Shown here: one piece after another, positions 7,351-7,726 of the stretch | Position numbering within the stretch: the first letter of the stretch is position 1 | Layout: each line of letters begins with the position of its first letter | Source of the DNA: Deltaproteobacteria bacterium | GTDB lineage: Bacteria > Bdellovibrionota_C > UBA2361 > OMII01 | Length of the DNA: 7,726 nucleotides | NCBI GenBank assembly: GCA_023262305.1 | Contig: JALRCK010000094.1 | Location: 1 to 7,726, forward strand | Reading direction: 5' to 3' | The notes under the pieces: generated by a model | Seen by the model: only the letters and a program-made list of their open reading frames with translations | Databases searched by the model: none | What the model was told of the DNA's origin: nothing | Translations under genes and position numbers: made by a program

Positions 7351-7726
7351 ATGGGCAAGATCAGAAAATTTGCTGAATTGAATATTCGCAAGATAACCGG
7401 AGGGCGAGATCCGGTTCGAGTGGTGGAGGACTTTATCGCTCGAAAGGGTTTTGATCCTGAGAAGTGTCAGAGAGAAAAAACTCCAGATCTTGTTCGGTGG
7501 ATGGTTCAGATCAAAGGTGACGAGGAGCTTGAGATCCTCCTTGAGGGGCTGCGCAAACCTTCAGATAGTACGCTCTATATGGGCCTCAATATCGTCACAG
7601 TTCCTATTCGTGGCGCACATGACATGCTCGCTGCAGCCCTTGAGATCGCGGATGGATTAGTGGGGATCAAGGTGAGCCTTGTAGGACACTACCTGGTTTT
7701 GAGCTCAAGCTTGAGTGCAGCAGGAC
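7351..7726 (+). CDS. YbjN / type III secretion chaperone-like domain protein (3' end outside window)
   Basis: An open frame of 125 codons running off the window end, starting at ATG 7351 (MGKIRKFAELNIRKITG). From about residue 20 it has an alternating pattern: an amphipathic helix (DPVRVVEDFIARKGF), paired strands (LVRWMVQIKG, EELEILLEGL), a strand leading to a buried segment (LYMGLNIVTVP), then a helix (DMLAAALEIADGL) and a final strand pair (IKVSLVGHYLVLSSS). This order resembles the YbjN / bacterial type III chaperone-like fold, a small dimerising domain of unspecified function. The call is by pattern, not by a diagnostic motif. The ribosome binding site is weak (GAG about eight bases upstream). 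It is probably co-transcribed with rlmH, whose stop is 24 bp away. Confidence 0.72.
   Translation, partial: MGKIRKFAELNIRKITGGRDPVRVVEDFIARKGFDPEKCQREKTPDLVRWMVQIKGDEELEILLEGLRKPSDSTLYMGLNIVTVPIRGAHDMLAAALEIADGLVGIKVSLVGHYLVLSSSLSAAG

Overview
The window looks like ordinary chromosome from a motile Gram-negative bacterium of moderate GC content. The Gram-negative inference rests on a lipoprotein signal peptide with a lipobox, an enteric-type aconitase A and a sigma-54-dependent regulator. Motility is inferred from a FlgM-like anti-sigma factor. I cannot place the organism to genus. A deltaproteobacteria-like lineage (in the broad sense) is a guess from the gene mix, not something the sequence proves. 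Base composition looks even throughout, and I see no transposase, phage gene, CRISPR array, rRNA or tRNA.

Layout from left to right: a rhomboid intramembrane protease on the minus strand (4-861) is divergent from acnA, aconitase A, on the plus strand (1033-3768). They share a 171-bp spacer holding a candidate sigma-70 promoter for the rhomboid and a short direct repeat. After a 163-bp gap comes a complete NtrC-family response regulator on the plus strand (about 3932-5332). Its stop codon overlaps, tail to tail, the stop of a minus-strand alpha/beta-hydrolase lipoprotein (5329-6195). Upstream of the hydrolase, on the same strand, is flgM (6271-6564). A 282-bp divergent spacer follows, containing a sigma-28-like sequence upstream of flgM. 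Then rlmH (6859-7326) and a gene with a YbjN / type III chaperone-like appearance (7351 onward, cut by the window end) run on the plus strand as a probable pair.

The genes cover unrelated core functions: the TCA cycle (acnA), 23S rRNA modification (rlmH), flagellar gene timing (flgM), transcriptional control through sigma-54 (the regulator) and envelope proteolysis or lipid hydrolysis (rhomboid, hydrolase). The plausible co-transcribed units are flgM with the hydrolase, and rlmH with the YbjN-like gene. Nothing here amounts to an obvious new multi-gene system. The points worth a second look are the isolated flgM paired with a lipoprotein hydrolase and preceded by a sigma-28-like site, the orphan sigma-54 activator, the rhomboid with extra N-terminal helices, and the rlmH/YbjN-like pairing.
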